Shown one piece after another: positions 14,001-28,300 of a DNA stretch of 64,000 nt. Below the pieces are notes generated by a model. It worked only from the letters and a program-made list of their open reading frames with translations, did no database searches and was not told the DNA's origin. Numbering within the stretch: position 1 is the stretch's first letter; each line of letters opens with the position of its first letter. A program made the position numbers and the translations under genes. The stretch spans positions 1,157,959-1,221,958 of the forward strand of contig JACDOX010000062.1 of the NCBI GenBank assembly GCA_014549065.1. Reading direction: 5' to 3'. The stretch comes from Cardinalis cardinalis. Its lineage: Eukaryota; Chordata; Aves; Passeriformes; Cardinalidae.

Positions 14001-14769
14001 ACTACTCACTAGAACTGCTTTTACACACTGATTTGCCCCNCTAGATTCTGCTTCATCCACAGTAGCCCTCCTTATTTCTTTAGCATCTGTCACATCTTTA
14101 ATTGTGAAATGTCATTTCAATTTATTTACATTTATGTCCCTATTCAGGTGACCAAGTTCTTTTGGATGCTGGTATCCTCATCACAACTGCTATTTCAACA
14201 AGCTTTCCCTCTAGAGGTTCTTTTCCTGTATGCAAATACTTTTCTGGTGTTGCCTACTGTTGGGGTTTTTTAAACTACTTTATCTTAAAAGTCAGATTTT
14301 TGCAGCTGTGTCACTGCCTCAGTTGATGATACGACTTAATATTATCTTCTGTGCCTNCTTAAAATCCCTTCCTTAAAATGTCTCTCATCGTAAAAAAGTC
14401 TTCTATTGAGTGACCAAGCAACCTAAACCCTGCCTTCTAAGATTAGACATTGAGTCACCTTTCATTTTATTTAATACCATGTTTCATGTATGTTCCTTCT
14501 CTGGGGTCTGGAAGAATTCCATTAAAGACAAAAGAAGGCAGTCTTTCCTGGCTGGTAGCTCTTTGGTCCTGTTCTTGATGAAACTTTGCTGTGACATTTA
14601 TCAGCATGAAGTAGGATTAATGATTGCTTCTTTTCTCCCATGATAACATTTTGTAGCTCAGGACAAGTATTCTTTGCTCCTGCCACACCATCTTTGCTTT
14701 CNTCCAGATCAGCTTTGCTGACTTGCTCATGGATTCTTCAATGAAAATCCCCAATCATTCACANATACC

Positions 14770-15100
14770 TGGTTTTTGTGCTGTAAATCTACTTCTCCCC
14801 TTATCCTTTCTCTGCTATTTCTTTATCCCTAATTTTTGTCCTTTTCCTGTCTCTTTTAGGATTTTCTGNTTAAGGCAATTCAATGTCCTCACAACCCTGC
14901 TTATATTCATTGCCCCTTGCTCTTGTGGAGCTAGCTGCTTTTCTTTGCCTCTTGGTGTGCCTGCCANTTTCTGCTTTTTATTTCTGCACCTTGATAGCAC
15001 AGTGAGCTGTCTTTTCTCTATCTTGTGTTCATCACATGAATGGCTCCTTTTCTTTTCCATGTCTCTGTGTTTCAGATCATCATTTTCTTCAGGCATCTAC
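14770..15100. repeat. Pyrimidine-rich tract (+ strand C/T)
   Basis: A second C/T-biased stretch of about 330 bp with several n calls. Its complementary strand reads as a Lys/Glu-rich frame, which is a composition effect. No known element was recognised. Confidence 0.5.
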
Positions 15101-18100
15101 AGTTCTTGAATCTTCCATGATGTGTTGTCATTTCTCCTCCTTCATGTCCTTAAAATCCCCTTTAAATACTTGATTCTNTGTACCCATGGCAACAGCCACT
15201 TCAGATTCTATGACCAAAGCAAGCCCTGAATTAATTCTGCAGTGCTTTTCTTGTTTACCACATCACATAAAAATGGGAGAGCTGATTTTTCTTATCTGAT
15301 GACTCATAACCCTCCAGTAGAACTGATGTTTAAGCCCTTTTCTTCAGAGCTGAGTGAACAACTCCCAAAGAACAAGTAATTCAGTGAAAGTAACCTTTTT
15401 TTCTTTTTTTTCTATTTACCATGAAACAGAATCTATTGGAGTTTTACAAAGAGTAAATACNGAATGGTTATTTAGGGTCTTGAGCTTAGGAATATTCTTC
15501 CATAAACCTTTAGAGAAGAAAGTCAGTGATGGACACCACATACCTGGTATAGTGAGGGAGGAAATAGGATAGACCAACTTGGTTAGCAGCCATCTGTCAC
15601 TCCCACAGACACTGTCTCTCGTGAATGAGTGACTGAACACNTGTGAAACAATGCAGGAGGTTCAGTCTGAGGGGATGGCTTTGCAAATTCTTGGCAAATG
15701 CTAGTAGGAAGCTGCAAGCATCCCTCAGTCATAAGGACAGAGGGATAAGCTCATCACAGCACACTGAACAATAGAGAGCACTGGCTAATGTGTTAGAGCT
15801 GCCCAGCTGTTACACACATCATGTGCACATTATCAATGGGAAAATCAGCAGTGAAATGCNGAAGTGACTGTGATATATAGAAGGATGCTTGATTAAGCAG
15901 AGGTGTAGGTGTGTACAGAATTGATTGAACTTGTGAGATAACATTCAGGTGTGGTTTCTCATGGCAATAGTACTAGAAAGAACNTGCTTATCTGATTATA
16001 CAGATTTTGAAGACTAGTTCTTTTAGCAGAAGTCTCTCCTGTAAATAAGATCCATCTTGACCATCTGTTGCCAGATGGAAGTGNTCTACTTCTGAATCAC
16101 TGGCTGCAGTGACATATTTAGACAATGAATCTTTCATGGTTAGATACAAAGTGCAAACACATATTGAGGTTCTATTTTCTGTTTACTTGGCCTAAAGTTA
16201 TAGTATGGCTATATACTCCTGTGAACATACTGTTATATAGTTGATAGAAAACCCAGAAGTCCACACCCATCCTTAGTGATGTATCATAGTTGCTTGAATA
16301 AAAAGTACATAATTTATCACCAAAAAATGTAAAGACAACAAAGAGGCCCTATTTCACTTTTATTTTGATATCTTTAAATTTGTTTGAGGAGTCTGAATGA
16401 TTCAGTATATGTGATGGCCAGTGTAGGCAGTGTTTTGGTGTTCAGGCAGGCCCAGAACACAGCTCAACTCATATACCTTCACTTACAGGTGTGTACTTAA
16501 ACCTCCTTGGTGAAAACAAAATTGCATTCTTCCTTTTTTTTCTGTAACTTATTTTCTGTGATTTTTTGGGTTTTTTTGTTTNTTTTTAGTGAACAGAGAG
16601 TAGGAACTGGGAAGTTTACAATTATGCAGTAAAATTTTAAATTATTGCTGTTTTAATGAAGTATAAAGATGATTATCGTGGTTAAGTTCTTTGAAGCTTA
16701 ATTGTGACATTTTGCACACATTATTATGCGCAAATTANGTTTTATGCGGGAGTTGAGAACCATCAGTGAATTTTTTTACAGCAGAAATAAAGCCAGGTTT
16801 TAGTCTTAGATTAGCTGAGTCTATTTGGCCTGAAGGAAATAGAATGAAAAAGTGGAATCTGAAGAAATAGCATATAGAGATTTATACATGCCAGCCTCCA
16901 TCAAGTTCTTCTAAATGGGAAAAAATTGATAAATTATTATGCAGCAGTGTCATAGAGACTCTCATGCTGCTGACACTGTGCACCACTTTGATCTTGGAAA
17001 AGAAGAATGATAGCTGCTCCCATCTGCAGTAGTATCGCATCTTGTTGGCAATACAGAATTTGTTTAGATAGTCACATGAGGAAAGTACTTAATGTATTTT
17101 AGGATACAGTTGAAAGNAAAACAGCAGCTAAAGACTGAGAAGAAAACCATTACAGTGTATTCATCCCAGTTCCCCAAAAACCACCATCAGAAATTCTGCC
17201 GATCAGCAGTTCAAGACAACTGGAGATCAGTGATTCTCAAGTACAAATTTTGATATACATGTGATTGTGGTGACTCTATGCTTCTTCTTTGTACTTTTGC
17301 TGAACACTAGTGGAATTGACTTTTTCTGAAAAAAATATTTGGAAATAGTGAGTTTTACAAGCTGACATATGAGCTAACTTTTAATTAATACAAGGTGGAA
17401 TTGATCCTTGCAACAAAACCAATAATGTGTGATATTTATGTCTACTCATAACTAATCAACATTACTCAAAATTTGAATATTGGGCAATTAAGAGGTTAAA
17501 AAAATTAGGACAGAAATTTGAATACTGAGTAAATTTAGGGAAACCACAGTATGGCCTCACTCTGCTAGTTTTGTTCTAATAATACTGTTGATGAGACACA
17601 GAAAAAGTGCATTTATCAACTGGATAAGTTTTGTCAGCAGCTGTCTGACATCTGATTCCAGATGATGACAGGNGGGTCAATGTCCATCACTGACAGTGGG
17701 CCAGCTNAACATCCACTGTTGGATAGTGGCTNTGACTGATTACTCCTGGAGCTGAGATAAGGAATGTCCAAACTGGAAAGAACAGAGAAAGTGTGCCTGG
17801 CCAGAAGGTACTTCAGTGACTCTAAACACTCAGCTGGGCACTGAGTGAGGCAGTGAACTGTGGGACAGAAGATTCTTATCAAATGTAGGTACAACCACGG
17901 ATGCATCCATCAAGCCTGACTCACCCACTGCCTCCACAGCACTCCAGCCGTGCCTGTGAGGAACTCTTGGCAGCAGTAATTCTAGTGTCATCAGTGTGTA
18001 ATTAAAACAAATCCCTTGAAATCTGCATGATTCATTTGTGAACTATTTATTCAGAGCTTTTAGGACTGAAGACTTGGTTTCATTGGGTTTAAAACCCAAC

Positions 18101-19927
18101 ATAAATACCCCATTGCATGGCTGGTGTCATTCATACCTCCCTGGCCATTGCTAATGCACAGAGAACTGCAGCTNATTTGGCCTTGCTTTGTAAATCCACT
18201 CCTGACTGGAGAGCAAGCTGCAGATTAAGACATAACATTCCATATATTTGAATATTTTGATTCTAAATCAGAGAGCAAAATGAAGACAAAAAGCCATTCC
18301 AAGATCTATATTATTCCAGACAGTTACACTGCACTAGCTATTCTAGTGAATTTCTGCAGAGATTCCCACTGTCAGCTGCCTGTGTGGGAAGGTGTCTGTG
18401 TAGATGCCTTCTGAGTGGCAAGGGCTTCCTGTTATTATGGTAGAGAATTGCTGTCATATCCGTGGTGGATGGGATTTTATCTCAGCACCAGAATTTCGCT
18501 CTTTCACTCCAGTGGGCTCTTTTTTATGTACAAAGCTATAGGATTAAGATTTGCCTTGATTTCACAACTGGAGTAATTTTGTGGAATTCTTTTATTGGGT
18601 AATCCCACATTAATTTTCCTGCTTGCAAAACAAGTGCATTCTTCCCTCATCTTAACAGAAAAATGACCTTGTTATTTCTGATACTGCAGCTTGTTGGGCA
18701 AAACTTAATCCTGTTGCTACAAACATAATCCCATGAATCCTCTTCTTGCTGATAACACTTTTTACTGTCTGAACTCCTGTGGGAGCTTTTGATTTGGTGC
18801 TTGACAGGCTTCCAGGTCCTTCTCATGTTAATCTTCAGATAATGAGTAATCTAAGAAAGACAGGGATATAGTTTCTCTAGTTCCTATCTTTCACCTTTCA
18901 TGATAATAAGAGTGTCGCTCTATGCTGTTACAACTGTTTTACAGTTTTGAAAAACTAATTTTATTTAATTTCAAGACAGGAGNGCACAGTTTAGCTCTCA
19001 GTATCATCACAACTGATACACCTATCAGAAGGTCAGCAAAGAATGAAGAAACAAAACATTTGTGCAACATATGTGGAAGCCACTGAGGAAAANACTCTGT
19101 TGGTATATATTGCACTGCTTCCAATCTGCTGGTGACATTTTCCCCCATATTTCATNTACCCTTGACATAGATGTTGCTGGCAATGACTGGCAGCCTGACA
19201 GATGTTACGGGGACCTTGTTGCCTGTGTATTAATACACTTGTGAGGTGGAAGGTTATTTCAAGGAAGTGGCAAAGAGAGTAAATGCCCTGGGCTTCAGAG
19301 GGAAAGAGCATCTGAGTTCATTACCAAGGTTCACCAGTTAGTGGCACTCATGAATTTTCAGGTAGCAAAAGCAGCCAAGTGTGTCGTTCCCTGCTCTAAT
19401 CAGGGTGATTTGCAACTGTTTTCTCTCATGTGTCTCTCAGCTGACAGCAACCTACTCTTGCACATTTTGTATATTATTGGTTTCACACTTTACTTTTGAA
19501 AATACATTAAATACTGACTCTATCTGTATGATCTTNATCCAAGTTATCTTAAATACTAAATCTCACCCAGCATCTTTACCATCAGTATGTGCTGTGTTTC
19601 TTCTGTTTCTTTTTCCTGTTATGTATATAGAGATAAGCTCTCTCTCCTATTGGAGAGAAATGCCTCTCATGTGTTTCTCTGGCAGATCTAAAGCCTCAAG
19701 GGATCATCATTCTTAAGTTTTCATTTTACAGTATTTTTTGTAAGAGAAAAACAATTTGGAAATGTCACATATTTGGCTGAGAACAAACTCCCTAGTATTT
19801 TACATTATAAACATTAGTGTACAAAATTCTCTGTTTTATCAGTCCTATCCGCAGATGAGTTCTTTGATATTCTGTAGTTTGGTTTGATATTCAGGTTACA
19901 TTACACACCAGACTCATCTCTGTTCTG

Positions 19928-20512
19928 TCAGTTATTCAAAGAATGCCTTTTGCTATTCACAGAGTTAGCTTCCCACTGCTCTGTCTGACATCTGTCCTTA
20001 CACCCTGGGATCAAAACTAATATGCATGTCAGGAAAAAGAGAATTTTAGTTACTGCAGCACCAAGCTTAAAATGTAAGAGAAATCCTCTTGGAGAAAGAG
20101 AAATCAAACTGTGAGTATGTGGAACAACTTGATGAACTCTGTTCCTCCAAAGATTGTTCTGAATATACATTTCAGTATTTCCACCATGAATATGGTTCAG
20201 TATTTTTCTCTGATCATTTTTTTCAGCCTTAGCAAAGCTAAAACATAAGCTAAGGCTAATTTTTGTCAGCTTTAGATCATGTAATAATTCTTTCTGATAT
20301 AAAAATGAACACTTGTTGTCTGTGAAAGCCTGAGTAGTGTTTGAAAAAGCACCTGTCCCTGGACATATGCATGGAACTGAGTGGTAGCTGGAACACAGAT
20401 GAAAACTAAAAGGAAGATCTTCACTAAGAGCAGCTTTCATAAGTAGAATATCAATTACTGTAAAAATTAACTTTAAATTTTTTCTCACCCCAATGACATT
20501 CAGCAGGAACAA
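19928..20512 (-). other. Unassigned 194-codon open frame
   Basis: The longest minus-strand open frame outside GC-rich DNA, beginning at an ATG at 20510-20512. It has no ambiguous base. The predicted product has a hydrophobic stretch near its C-terminus (about residues 148-174) and scattered cysteines. I recognise no domain or family. No splice, promoter or poly(A) context supports transcription. In 64 kb of six-frame sequence a chance frame of this length is plausible, so I do not call it a gene. Confidence 0.12.
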
Positions 20513-21255
20513 GAGGCATGAAATGTAAGCAGTAAGTCTGAAACTCCTCGGGTGGGCACAGCAATCTAATTCTTGTGTAGCTGGGTGTCAGGGCTGTGCC
20601 TTTGTGCTCACCAGCCTGCCACCACTGGCTGCTGCAGCACCTCTCAATCCAGCCAACTGCAGAGACAAAATCGTGGACAATTTAAACAATGAGCTGACAT
20701 GAGATTNAGTGGTTGGAGGAATTCTTAGCCACCTTCACAGCTAAGTGGCTCACTAATTAGTACAGGAACTGTCTTGGAGGGAATTTTGGACTGTCCTGAA
20801 GGCTTCCCCAGGCACCTCCTGCAATGCCCACAACNATTTATGTGCTTCAATGTGTTGATTATCATCTGGGCAGGTAACTCCATTTCAGAACTAAGGATAT
20901 TTGAGTTAATTTTTCTGGCTGTNAAATGCAGTATTAAATAAATCCCTTGAAGTCATATTCAAACTATGAGCACAAGTACTTCCTCCTCTGTTTCCTAGTA
21001 AATTGGAAGTGATTAAAATCTAGGCATCTTTTTGCATTGAAAGTTGTTCAAAGTTTCCCAGAGCATTCTAAGAGGATGTGTCCTTGTGCATCTGAAGTAC
21101 CTGAGTCAGTAGATATGCCTAGAAATTGCCCATAGAATTGATTAATTGATTCCCAGATCCTACCCAGAGCAGTGACTACTTTTTGTAAAAATATTCTGCT
21201 CTTGTGGCCCTTGTCTTACTGCCCAATTCCCAACCCCCCTTACAGGAACTGAGAG

Positions 21256-21351
21256 TTGGTTGTTTAGGGGTTACAGTCATAGTGCCAGGTAATGGTTGGA
21301 CTTGATGTCTTNAAGATCTCTTCCAAACTTAATGATTCTATGGTTCTATGA
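21256..21351 (+). mobile_element. CR1 LINE 3' end fragment
   Basis: About 95 bp with GTGCCAGGTAATGGTTGGAC, TTGATGTCTT, AGATCTCTTCCAAACTTAAT and the terminal repeat GATTCTATGGTTCTATGA. The ATTCTATG-type end repeat is diagnostic of the CR1 3' terminus. Sense orientation, intergenic, non-coding. Confidence 0.82.
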
Positions 21352-23083
21352 AAACCCTGCCCTAGAAACACCAGTGCAATTGTCTCAGGTTGAGGAGAGG
21401 TATAAATTGAGTGTGTTTTGATCCAAATAGCATCAGAAACACTGAGAGCAGGTTTGCATCAACTGTACTAAGAGAGGATGTTCAGCCTACAGCTGCCAAG
21501 TGTGAAGCTCACCCTTGGCTCCCATGCTGCTGTTGTTCAGAGCTGCTGCTGCTACTCAGCCAAATGCTCTTGTCCAGAGCTCCTCCTGGAGGTGTGTGCT
21601 TGCTGTCTCTTCCCAAACCAGCNGAGCTGGGAATATGATGCTCTAGCCTGGCAGCAAGGCAGATGGGTGATGATGTGTGCCAAGGGTAGGCTTGTCTGGA
21701 GAGGGATCCTGTAGGTTGTTGTTAGGCATGCCCCCAGAACAGCAGCTCGAGGGAGACAGGCTGCCTAGTGCATACAGCAGGGTACTGCCAGAGAATATGT
21801 TTCATAGGCTGCCTAGTAACTACTTACAGAAAAAGACTTCATAGCACTAAAACAGAGCTAGTTCCTTATCCAGAGATATTTATAGGGATGCTTGTAACAT
21901 TTCAGCTATGCTCCCACAGATGGCTTCTTGATGTCTCATTCAGGCTCACTCATCTCTCTCCAAACTCATTGCAGCAACCTCTGGAAAGGCTATTGCATGT
22001 ATTATGTGTGTTTATCCTGTGTAAAGAGTGTTCCAGGCTCTGACCAGTGCCTACCTCAATGCTATGGAAAAAAAAATCTGGGATACATCTCAGGCTCTAG
22101 AGCTCATCCCCATTTGAGTGCACTGAGAGCTTTTGACACTGGCCAACACACATCTGCAGTACTTACACAACATTAACAAGAACACATTGCTCCTTTGGTG
22201 CTATTCTGGAGAAGATGGATCTTAGACCCTTTTTATTCTTGAGCTAATGGCTGAAGAGCTGACACATATTGGTCCTTAANTCTCAGAGCTTGTTCCCTTT
22301 TCTTCAATGTATTGTTAGCACTTAATAAATAATAAATAAGTGCTATGTTGGTGTCTCTTTAATGAACTGAGCCTATAGTCCCAATGTGCAGTAGCTGTGC
22401 ATGCACATCTCCATGTGCAGTATTAATGGTTGTATTATGTAACTGTACAATGGAGTGTCAAGGAGTCTCTGGGACTCTTGCCTCAGAGAGGATTTGAAAG
22501 GAATATGAACAGCAGAGTTTGGCTCTGGATTCATAAAAGTGAATTGATCAACAGTAGACCAGCCTTTTCTATTTACTTGATAAATAAGTTCAGCCTCTAA
22601 CAATCTGAGAGAAATTTCAAGAACATATGCCATATTTGCTTGCTTATGAAGCACTTTTTTTTCATTGCTTTGGATAAACATAAGCTGAATGCAGAGAATT
22701 GCAGCTGTGTTTTATAGCACCAAAGACAGGGCTAAAAATGCCCAGAGTGACAGGGTCACCGCTAAAGTTCTCCCAGCTCCCAGTGAGACCTGTCTGGTAC
22801 ATGCCTAAGTCTCACAGAACTGAACAATTGCTCTGCTTCACATTGCTACTGACTCCCTCGTGAGAGGAGGGATGCACAATGTCAGGCTCCTCCAGCCACC
22901 TTCATGAAGGGAGCAGAGCATCAGAGATGGTCAGAGCATTGCTGGGAGCCAGGCTGTACACACAGAGCATTTTGGTTTTTTGATATTGCTGGGAAGCATC
23001 TGCTTTCTCTTCTATTTAGCCAGCTGACTCCTGGACTGCTGAGCCCCAAGCCCTGTGTGAAATATGCACGTGCACGGGCAGGG

Positions 23084-23460
23084 CATGAGAGGGAGAAAGA
23101 GTCAGCTGCAGTTTACTAAAGCATCAGAGGAAGAAAAGGAATCAAAGGTGAATTTGGGAGGCCATGGAAGAGAGAGAAGGAGATGCAAGATGCTGAAAAA
23201 TGTGCTGCATGGCAGAAATGCAATGAGGGAAAGGGAGTATGAGTATGTGGAAAGATTAAAGATTAACTAGAGGGAGAACACAGGGACATCAGAAGGAGAG
23301 AGCGTAAAAAATGGGTGAATAGTGAGACATAAATGAAGAATAGTGAGGGGAACAGCTGGGAAAAACAGAAGAGAGCTAATGGAATATTTCAGTATCTTTT
23401 GGGAAGAGCCTAGAGGGAAGCTTTCAAAGCAGAGTTTTAAAAATTAAATAATCAGAGAAA
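23084..23460. repeat. Purine-rich tract (+ strand A/G)
   Basis: About 370 bp biased to A and G (GAGGGAGAAAGAG, GAAGAGAGAGAAGGAG and similar). It produces open Glu/Lys/Arg-rich frames on the + strand. I see it as low-complexity intergenic sequence. Confidence 0.55.
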
Positions 23461-25341
23461 TANTGGTTACATTGGTTATACAGGGTGTTTTAAAGGAAGA
23501 GAGCAATCTAGAGGGACTACCCAGCATTTAGAAGTTTTCTAATTCTTGAAGATTCTAACTTCTCCAGAGATTTTAGTCAATTTACTGTATCAGTCATGGG
23601 CTGTTTCCTAGTATCATTATATTACATCCACAGTACTTTTTCCTATAGCAGAGATTAGCAGGGAAGGTTTTTCTTTCAGGCAGTTATTGTTTTTTTTTTT
23701 AGTTTTAAGTTTAACAACAGGTCCTGATTTTCTTGTAAGGGAATAGGTAAGTTTTTGTAGGCGCAGTGCTGAGAATAAGGATTCTGTGGATCCTTAAGAA
23801 CCAAAGATTCACTGTCCTGAGGCTGTGCAACACGGCTTCACAGCTTGGCACTTCCTTTTAGTTCTGTGTTCCTATGCTTCTACAGAAACCTGGTAGATTA
23901 AAATTTAAATTTTGAAAACCTTTAAGCTTCAATTAATGCCTCTTCACCAAAGTCTTNTTGTTTATACTTTAAGAACATGCTTAAGTTTCTTTGAAGTCAA
24001 TAGAATTAGAAAAGCTCTGCCAGAAAGAGATAAAGGATTTGTTTTGTTGATGTATGCAGCATATAATTAGTAACCTTTTAAGTATGAATCTTAGCATAGA
24101 TACCATTATTTGGAACAAGAATGGCTGTAATCTATGTAAAAAACTAGCAAAATCTAAACTAACTTGAAGATCTTTCAAACTGGAATAAAGAAGTGCACAT
24201 GAACAGTGCTCTACCCTGATGTAATGCTCACCACTCCTTATTTTGGTACAAACCTGTGTTTTACACAGGCCCTTTCAGTTTGCTGTCAGCACATTATTAT
24301 AAACAAGGCCAGCTTCTAACAGATGGACACAATATCCTGTGTTTCCTTCCCAGGTGAACATGATTTCAAGCAGCAGGCATCAGCCTCAGAGAAGCCACGT
24401 GATGTTGCCCTGCTCCATATTAGTTGAGGTAGGAAAATGTAGCAGATACATTGCTAAGTTNTTGGGTGTATTTTTTAATAAAAAACTCTCAGCAACTATC
24501 AATATGTTTATGTTTAGGGGATGCTCTCTGCTAGCAATCACTTGTGGCAGCTGGGAACAAAATTCCTGTCCCTGTAATACTCTTTCATGAGAGGGAATTG
24601 AGTCCCTATACCTGCAATTAAATTTTAAGTGATTGTGATATTCTGAAAAGCCAGAATACAGGGAAGTGAAGTACCTCTGACCTGGACCCATAATTTTGGT
24701 GATTAAATCTTAATAATACTTTTTAAGTCTGCAATTATTTTTGTTCTTAAACCATTTTATATTTGAGAGTTGCATATCTTGTGGAGTCCAATAAAACATT
24801 GCTAGGAAGGAGAATGTAACTCTCCATAGCCAGGTTCTACAGGGCGACTCAGTTTAGAATAGTTGTGCTTATTTTATATTGGCAGAGGTTTTGTTGTTGT
24901 TTATTTTAAGCCATTTCTGTGTCCAAAACATTTGGATCCCACAAAAAATTCCAGCAATATTTTTCTTATCCTTTAGTGCATGCTAATTATAAAGAAAAAC
25001 ACTGATGGTTCTTCTCAGGTTGCCAGCTGACTTGGTTTGAGGGAGCCTGAGGGAAATGATTAAGCTGTATTTTCAGCAGTCTTTCCTGACTTGCATGTGC
25101 ACACTGGTATCATTGGATTCTGTGGACTGCAGATGAAAGTGGAACCTCTTCAGAAAAACATCTCTTAGGCTGAGTGAGAGTGGGGCATTTGCATTCANTT
25201 TTCTGCTCAGCCACAGACTCGTGCACCATCCTGAACACCCTCTTGGGCCTTTCTGCAGAGGCAATTAGACATTGTTATCCCTGCATTTCATGCCATCAGC
25301 TGTTCTAGGGATTTCAGTGGTGCTTAGTGTTAGACAAGCAT

Positions 25342-25398
25342 CACTTGAGAAGTAAAACTTGAGAGTAAGTAAAACTTGTAAAGTAAAACTTGAGAAGT
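25342..25398. repeat. Short imperfect tandem repeat (AGTAAAACTTGAGA-like)
   Basis: AGTAAAACTT occurs three times within about 55 bp, with GAGA or TAAA spacers, plus a leading partial CACTTGAGA copy. Intergenic and no function evident. Confidence 0.8.
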
Positions 25399-28300
25399 TT
25401 TAAGATTTCCCCATGAATCTAATTCCTAGACTCTGCATCTTGGTACCCNTCTCCTTACCTCATACTGGTAAGTGCTTTGGTTCCTGTGGGATGCACAGAT
25501 CCTTCTGTGATACATTTAGAGTTATCTGATAAATGGAGAGTGGGAGATGTCATAAATTGAGGGAGAATATAGCAGCATGTCAAGCAGAAGTTTTTTATGG
25601 TGTAAACATTATGACTTAAATGACCTTTCCTGGAGAAATTCTCATCTTCAATAGAGTCATGGAGCCTTTTTGCCTTTTGAATTAAGTTGTTCAAGGTTTT
25701 TTTATCAGCACATTCTGGAAATTATTTCTGTGTGGATAGAAAATTGCTTGATTGTCTGGCATTATTTCTGTCACATAATTTCAGCAAGTTTTGTAACTTG
25801 GCAATTTATGTTCACTGTTTTCAAGCGATGTTTGTGATCCATTGTGACACAAATCACTGCAGATCCACTGGCTTTTCTTGCTTGTGCAATGTCACACTGA
25901 GACAACAGCAAGACTCATGGCCTCTGTGTCATCACATCTAATGGCATTAGGGGATCAAAAACTCTGATGATGTCATGATGAGTTTTGAACTAGGATGTGA
26001 ATTGCTTAGGCAGTCTTTGTCATTACATTTGTCCAGGATGTTATAGAGATCATCTTTCAAGACAGCTGTTGTGACTGACTATCCTCTTAACGCCATTCCA
26101 CGAACAGGAAAAAAAATAAAATCACTGATTGTTTTAAAATCTTGCTGAATTTGATGTATCANTTGTCTGTCAAGGAGCATGGAAGGAAACTGTGTCAGAG
26201 TTTCCTATTCAAGTAGATTCTTCTTTTCTTTTGTGAATATAGCTAAGTTTACCAACCCAGATTCTGATCTTTGTGAAACTTATTGCCGTATATTGATAAG
26301 CCTGCATTTACTGTGTTGGTCCTCTAAGGGACTTTTGGATTGAAATTACTTTTCATGGAAGCAGTTCCTTCNCAATTCTTTTCAGTTGCTAATTTCTATT
26401 ATTCATTTTAGAAATGCTTACAATGAAAAATATATGTGCTATAATACAGATCTGTCCTGTCACTGCTAGAAAGGAATAGCCTGCTGCTAGAAACAGGGGA
26501 GGCTCTGGTTATCTGTGTAGTATTTAACTTTCAAGAACTGCAACACATTTTATTTGACAATGCCCTGAGAAATTAAACTTCCAGCCATATCTAACAGGAT
26601 GATAAACATTCAAAGAGAAGAGGATTTCAACATTAATCATTCACTGAGAGCAATGCAACTGAGAGAGACCAAGCTGATGCTAATGAAAAGCACTAACNGT
26701 GCTAATGAAAGTTTTCAATGTCTTCTACTGACAAGACAGGCATTGGAAAGCTTCTGCTGCTTGGAAATGGATAAAGTAATTCAATAAATGTTCTTTATTT
26801 GTGGTCTTCCCAATCAATTTCTGAGCTTAGCTCTCCTAAGTAACATAACACCTTAGTAAGCGTTTGCACCTTAGCAGGCTGCTTAAGACTTGGATAACAG
26901 AGACCCAGAAGTCTGAAATGTTCTGTGTGCAAGAGCTGTGTTGGTCACCCCAGGCAGAGCAGGAAGGGCCACCTCTCCCTCTCTGCTCATCCTCCCNTGC
27001 TAGGGTAAGAAGCAGGTACCATATCCCCTGCTTTTCACAGTGCCTCTTTTATTTATAAGAAATAGATCAAAGTGCAAAAAGGCAAGAAGAGAAAGTATCA
27101 AGGACAGTAGGATCCAAGTCAGCTATGCTCTGATGGAAACTAATTCATGAATGGATTTTTTCTGAAATTGTCTCGAAGCTTGAACAGGTTCCCAAGCTTT
27201 TTGCTCTTCTCTGTAATGCAATGACTTTTTCAGCCCTCAGAAATGCAGGGAGAAGAAAATCCCTGGTACCCAGTGGATGCACTGTGGTTCACCTTTCCTG
27301 CTCTCCTAGAAGGGAGGGCACAGTGATTTGTGTACCTGTAGGAAATGAACATGTAGTTGAACTTTCCTTTTTTTGGGGGGTTATTTTTAGTGTGCTTAGG
27401 GATATTTTTAGACAGTGGAACTCTTTTCTAAGANCTTGTATAGCATAACTACCCCAATTAGTTTAAAAGCTTTATTTCTCTATAGTTCTTTAAAACATCC
27501 ACACTGCTGATATTTTTATTGAAAAATGAAATGAAAAGATTGTGTAGAAGTATCTATTCATTGCATGAAACTAGTGAGATTCAGTTACTGGTGCAGAATT
27601 AAATTGCTGTGTCTCAACAGCAGTGAAAANATCTCCATCCAAGATTTTTTCTATCTTTGGGGTAGATTATATGATAAAATCTGCTCTACATCCCTATTTA
27701 CATTATCCTTATTTCTGGAGCTGCTATGTTATTGTAAATTGAGATATAAACTGGAGAGTGCATGATTAAAACCTGTCTGGATGATATGTATTGTTTAAAG
27801 TTGTATATAATACAACANACCTGGCTTTCCCTAAGCTTACTGTTGACTTGCACTGAGTAATTAATGTCAAGGTCAGCTAGGAAAAATCTGATATTTTTCT
27901 CATTTCTATGGGTTTACTTTTTTTTGTTTTTGCTAGCTGAAAGTTTAATTGCTCTAATGGAATTAAATACTGGATATTAGGATGCCTAATAAGCTAAATA
28001 ATNTACTTAAATCCAATTTGGATGCTGTCTAGTCACTGTAGAAGCAGCATTCAGCATGTTAGGTATTGGCATTGCTACATGAAGAAAATTTTAAAGCCAT
28101 AAAAATTATNTGTCCTAAGGTAGTTGCATCTTTTTAGCAACTGTCCACTCAATTTCCCAAAGTTAATTTTTGTGCCAGCTTAGGGAAAATAGGATTCTGC
28201 AGTCTTTATGTTCTGTTCTCAGGTCTCCTAGTGATTTTAATTTCTCTAAATCAGCAGAATTCCTATAGGAGGGGGCAGAAAGACCAAACACTAATAATAT

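Larger units (their letters stand above)
11048..21255. other. Intergenic, AT-rich
   Basis: Contains a T run at about 11212-11226 and the pyrimidine-rich tract at 14.8-15.1 kb. Otherwise it shows only short chance open frames, plus the unassigned 194-codon frame at 19.9-20.5 kb. No transposon was recognised. It is densely sprinkled with single n calls. Confidence 0.65.
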
